Source of the DNA: Methylomonas koyamae
Lineage (GTDB): Bacteria > Pseudomonadota > Gammaproteobacteria > Methylococcales > Methylomonadaceae
Direction: 5' to 3'
Assembly (NCBI RefSeq): GCF_019669905.1
Contig: NZ_AP019777.1
Coordinates: 4,216,001 to 4,280,000, forward strand
DNA: 64,000 nt
Shown here: piece by piece, positions 63,411 through 64,000 of the stretch
Layout of the letters: every line of letters starts with the position of its first letter
How positions within the stretch are numbered: the stretch's first letter is position 1
Notes under the pieces: model-generated
The model's database searches: none
Told to the model about the DNA's origin: nothing
What the model saw: only the letters and a program-made list of their open reading frames with translations
Position numbers and translations under genes: made by a program

Positions 63411-64000
63411 TTATACCTGCTTGCCCAGCCACAAGCCGAACCACAACGCGCCACCGCAAAACAGCAGGTTGCCGAGAAACACCGTTAACATGGCGTCGAT
63501 ATGCGATTCGAACGAATGTCCGCTTTCCAGCAGATACAAAATCAAATACAAACCGGACAGAGTCAGGAATACGCCGATCAGCAGCGTCACCAAAATCGCC
63601 CGGTGCTCGATGGAAATTTCAAGTTTATGCAGCAATATCGTGGCGACGATGCCGATCAGAAAGGCGCCGATGCCGTTTACCACAGTCAACGCGTACGGAT
63701 ATGGCCAATCGCCGATACGCACGGCGCCCTGGCCGTAGAAAAACAAGCCCTTACCTAAAGACAGGCCGGCCCAGACCGCCAACAGGCAACCCAAGACGCT
63801 GACCGCGATATTCAGCCCGGCTTTGCCGATTTGGCCTTGTTCCAGCAGGTAAAAGGTTTCCAGCGAAAAACTGGAGAAGGTCGTGAAACCGCCCATGACG
63901 CCGGCTAAAATCGCCGTGCGGTATTCCAAGGCGATCGCCAAGCGTTGCAGAATCAAGGCTTCCGACATCAAGCCGATCAGGAACGACCCGATTAGATTGA
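63411..64000 (-). CDS. CrcB/FluC-like fluoride channel, double-domain, 5' end missing
   Basis: The frame is open to the window edge, so the N-terminus is missing; 195 codons are seen. The first part is CrcB/FluC: NLIGSFLIGLMSEAL, RTAILAGVMGGFTTFSSFSL. Instead of ending there (single FluC proteins have about 125 residues), it continues with YALTVVNGIGAFLIGIVATI and ILVTLLIGVFLTLSGLYLIL, a second CrcB-like repeat with the Asn-Gly-x-G-A-F-L-I-G block but without the intact GGFTTFS filter. Fused double FluC proteins are known in eukaryotes; here it may be a bacterial counterpart. Located just upstream of serS. Confidence 0.8.
   Translation of the reverse strand, partial: NLIGSFLIGLMSEALILQRLAIALEYRTAILAGVMGGFTTFSSFSLETFYLLEQGQIGKAGLNIAVSVLGCLLAVWAGLSLGKGLFFYGQGAVRIGDWPYPYALTVVNGIGAFLIGIVATILLHKLEISIEHRAILVTLLIGVFLTLSGLYLILYLLESGHSFESHIDAMLTVFLGNLLFCGGALWFGLWLGKQV

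Overview
The window looks like chromosome of a gammaproteobacterium, most plausibly a type I methanotroph or close relative (Methylococcales, Methylomonas-like). This is inferred from gene content: a full-length phosphoketolase, a [NiFe]-hydrogenase maturation set, a DAB-type inorganic-carbon transporter, a PEP-CTERM protein with a candidate sigma-54 promoter, an NhaD antiporter, and housekeeping genes of gammaproteobacterial type (dnaB, alr, mfd, rimO, serS, secF, tusBE). No methane or methanol oxidation gene lies in the window, so the assignment is not proven. No rRNA, tRNA, CRISPR array, complete insertion sequence or prophage was seen.

Layout. 1-2.05 kb: a redox cassette (partial quinone-oxidoreductase-like gene, SDR, divergent HxlR regulator) with three phased repeats between the divergent genes. 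2.2-6.0 kb: alr, dnaB and a tandem HD/HD-GYP protein. 6.3-9.4 kb: an RND pump gene. 9.4-29.9 kb: a dispersed hydrogenase-maturation locus, all on the minus strand: hypA-hypB, a toxin-antitoxin pair, hypC-hypD, then a 13-kb interruption, then hypE-hypF. The interruption holds a LysR regulator and a divergent, tightly packed operon dabB-dabA-cysD-cysN-marC-DUF6671, plus an island with three toxin-antitoxin pairs, a decayed fourth copy and an unrecognised 430-residue membrane protein. hypF carries two in-frame inserted segments, and a HupK/HoxV-like assembly gene next to hypA is decayed. No hydrogenase structural gene is present.

30-42 kb: small secreted proteins, gspB-gspA, phosphoketolase, a DnaQ-like exonuclease, a PfkB kinase-mazG-secreted protein operon, dgkA, gcvH, an orphan RND adaptor, and a glycosyltransferase-PAP2 pair preceded by four 11-bp-phased Pho-box half-sites. 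42.7-50.4 kb: trkH, a secF without secD, a 1,199-residue flavoprotein that fuses NfnB/GltD-like and NfnA/PyrK-like modules, and nhaD. 50.8-57.7 kb: a cold-shock gene with a long leader, an operon gdx-tusB-tusE-rimO, a YcgR-type PilZ protein, and mfd. 57.7-64 kb: gene remnants, a PEP-CTERM protein, small secreted proteins, a truncated hemoglobin, serS and a CrcB-like double-domain gene running off the end.

The points most worth following are a 28-codon leader ORF coupled to dabB at the head of the carbon/sulfate operon, the phased Pho box before the lipid-type glycosyltransferase/phosphatase pair, the fused Nfn-like flavoprotein with an unassigned N-terminal region, and the insertion-bearing hypF in a partly eroded hydrogenase locus.
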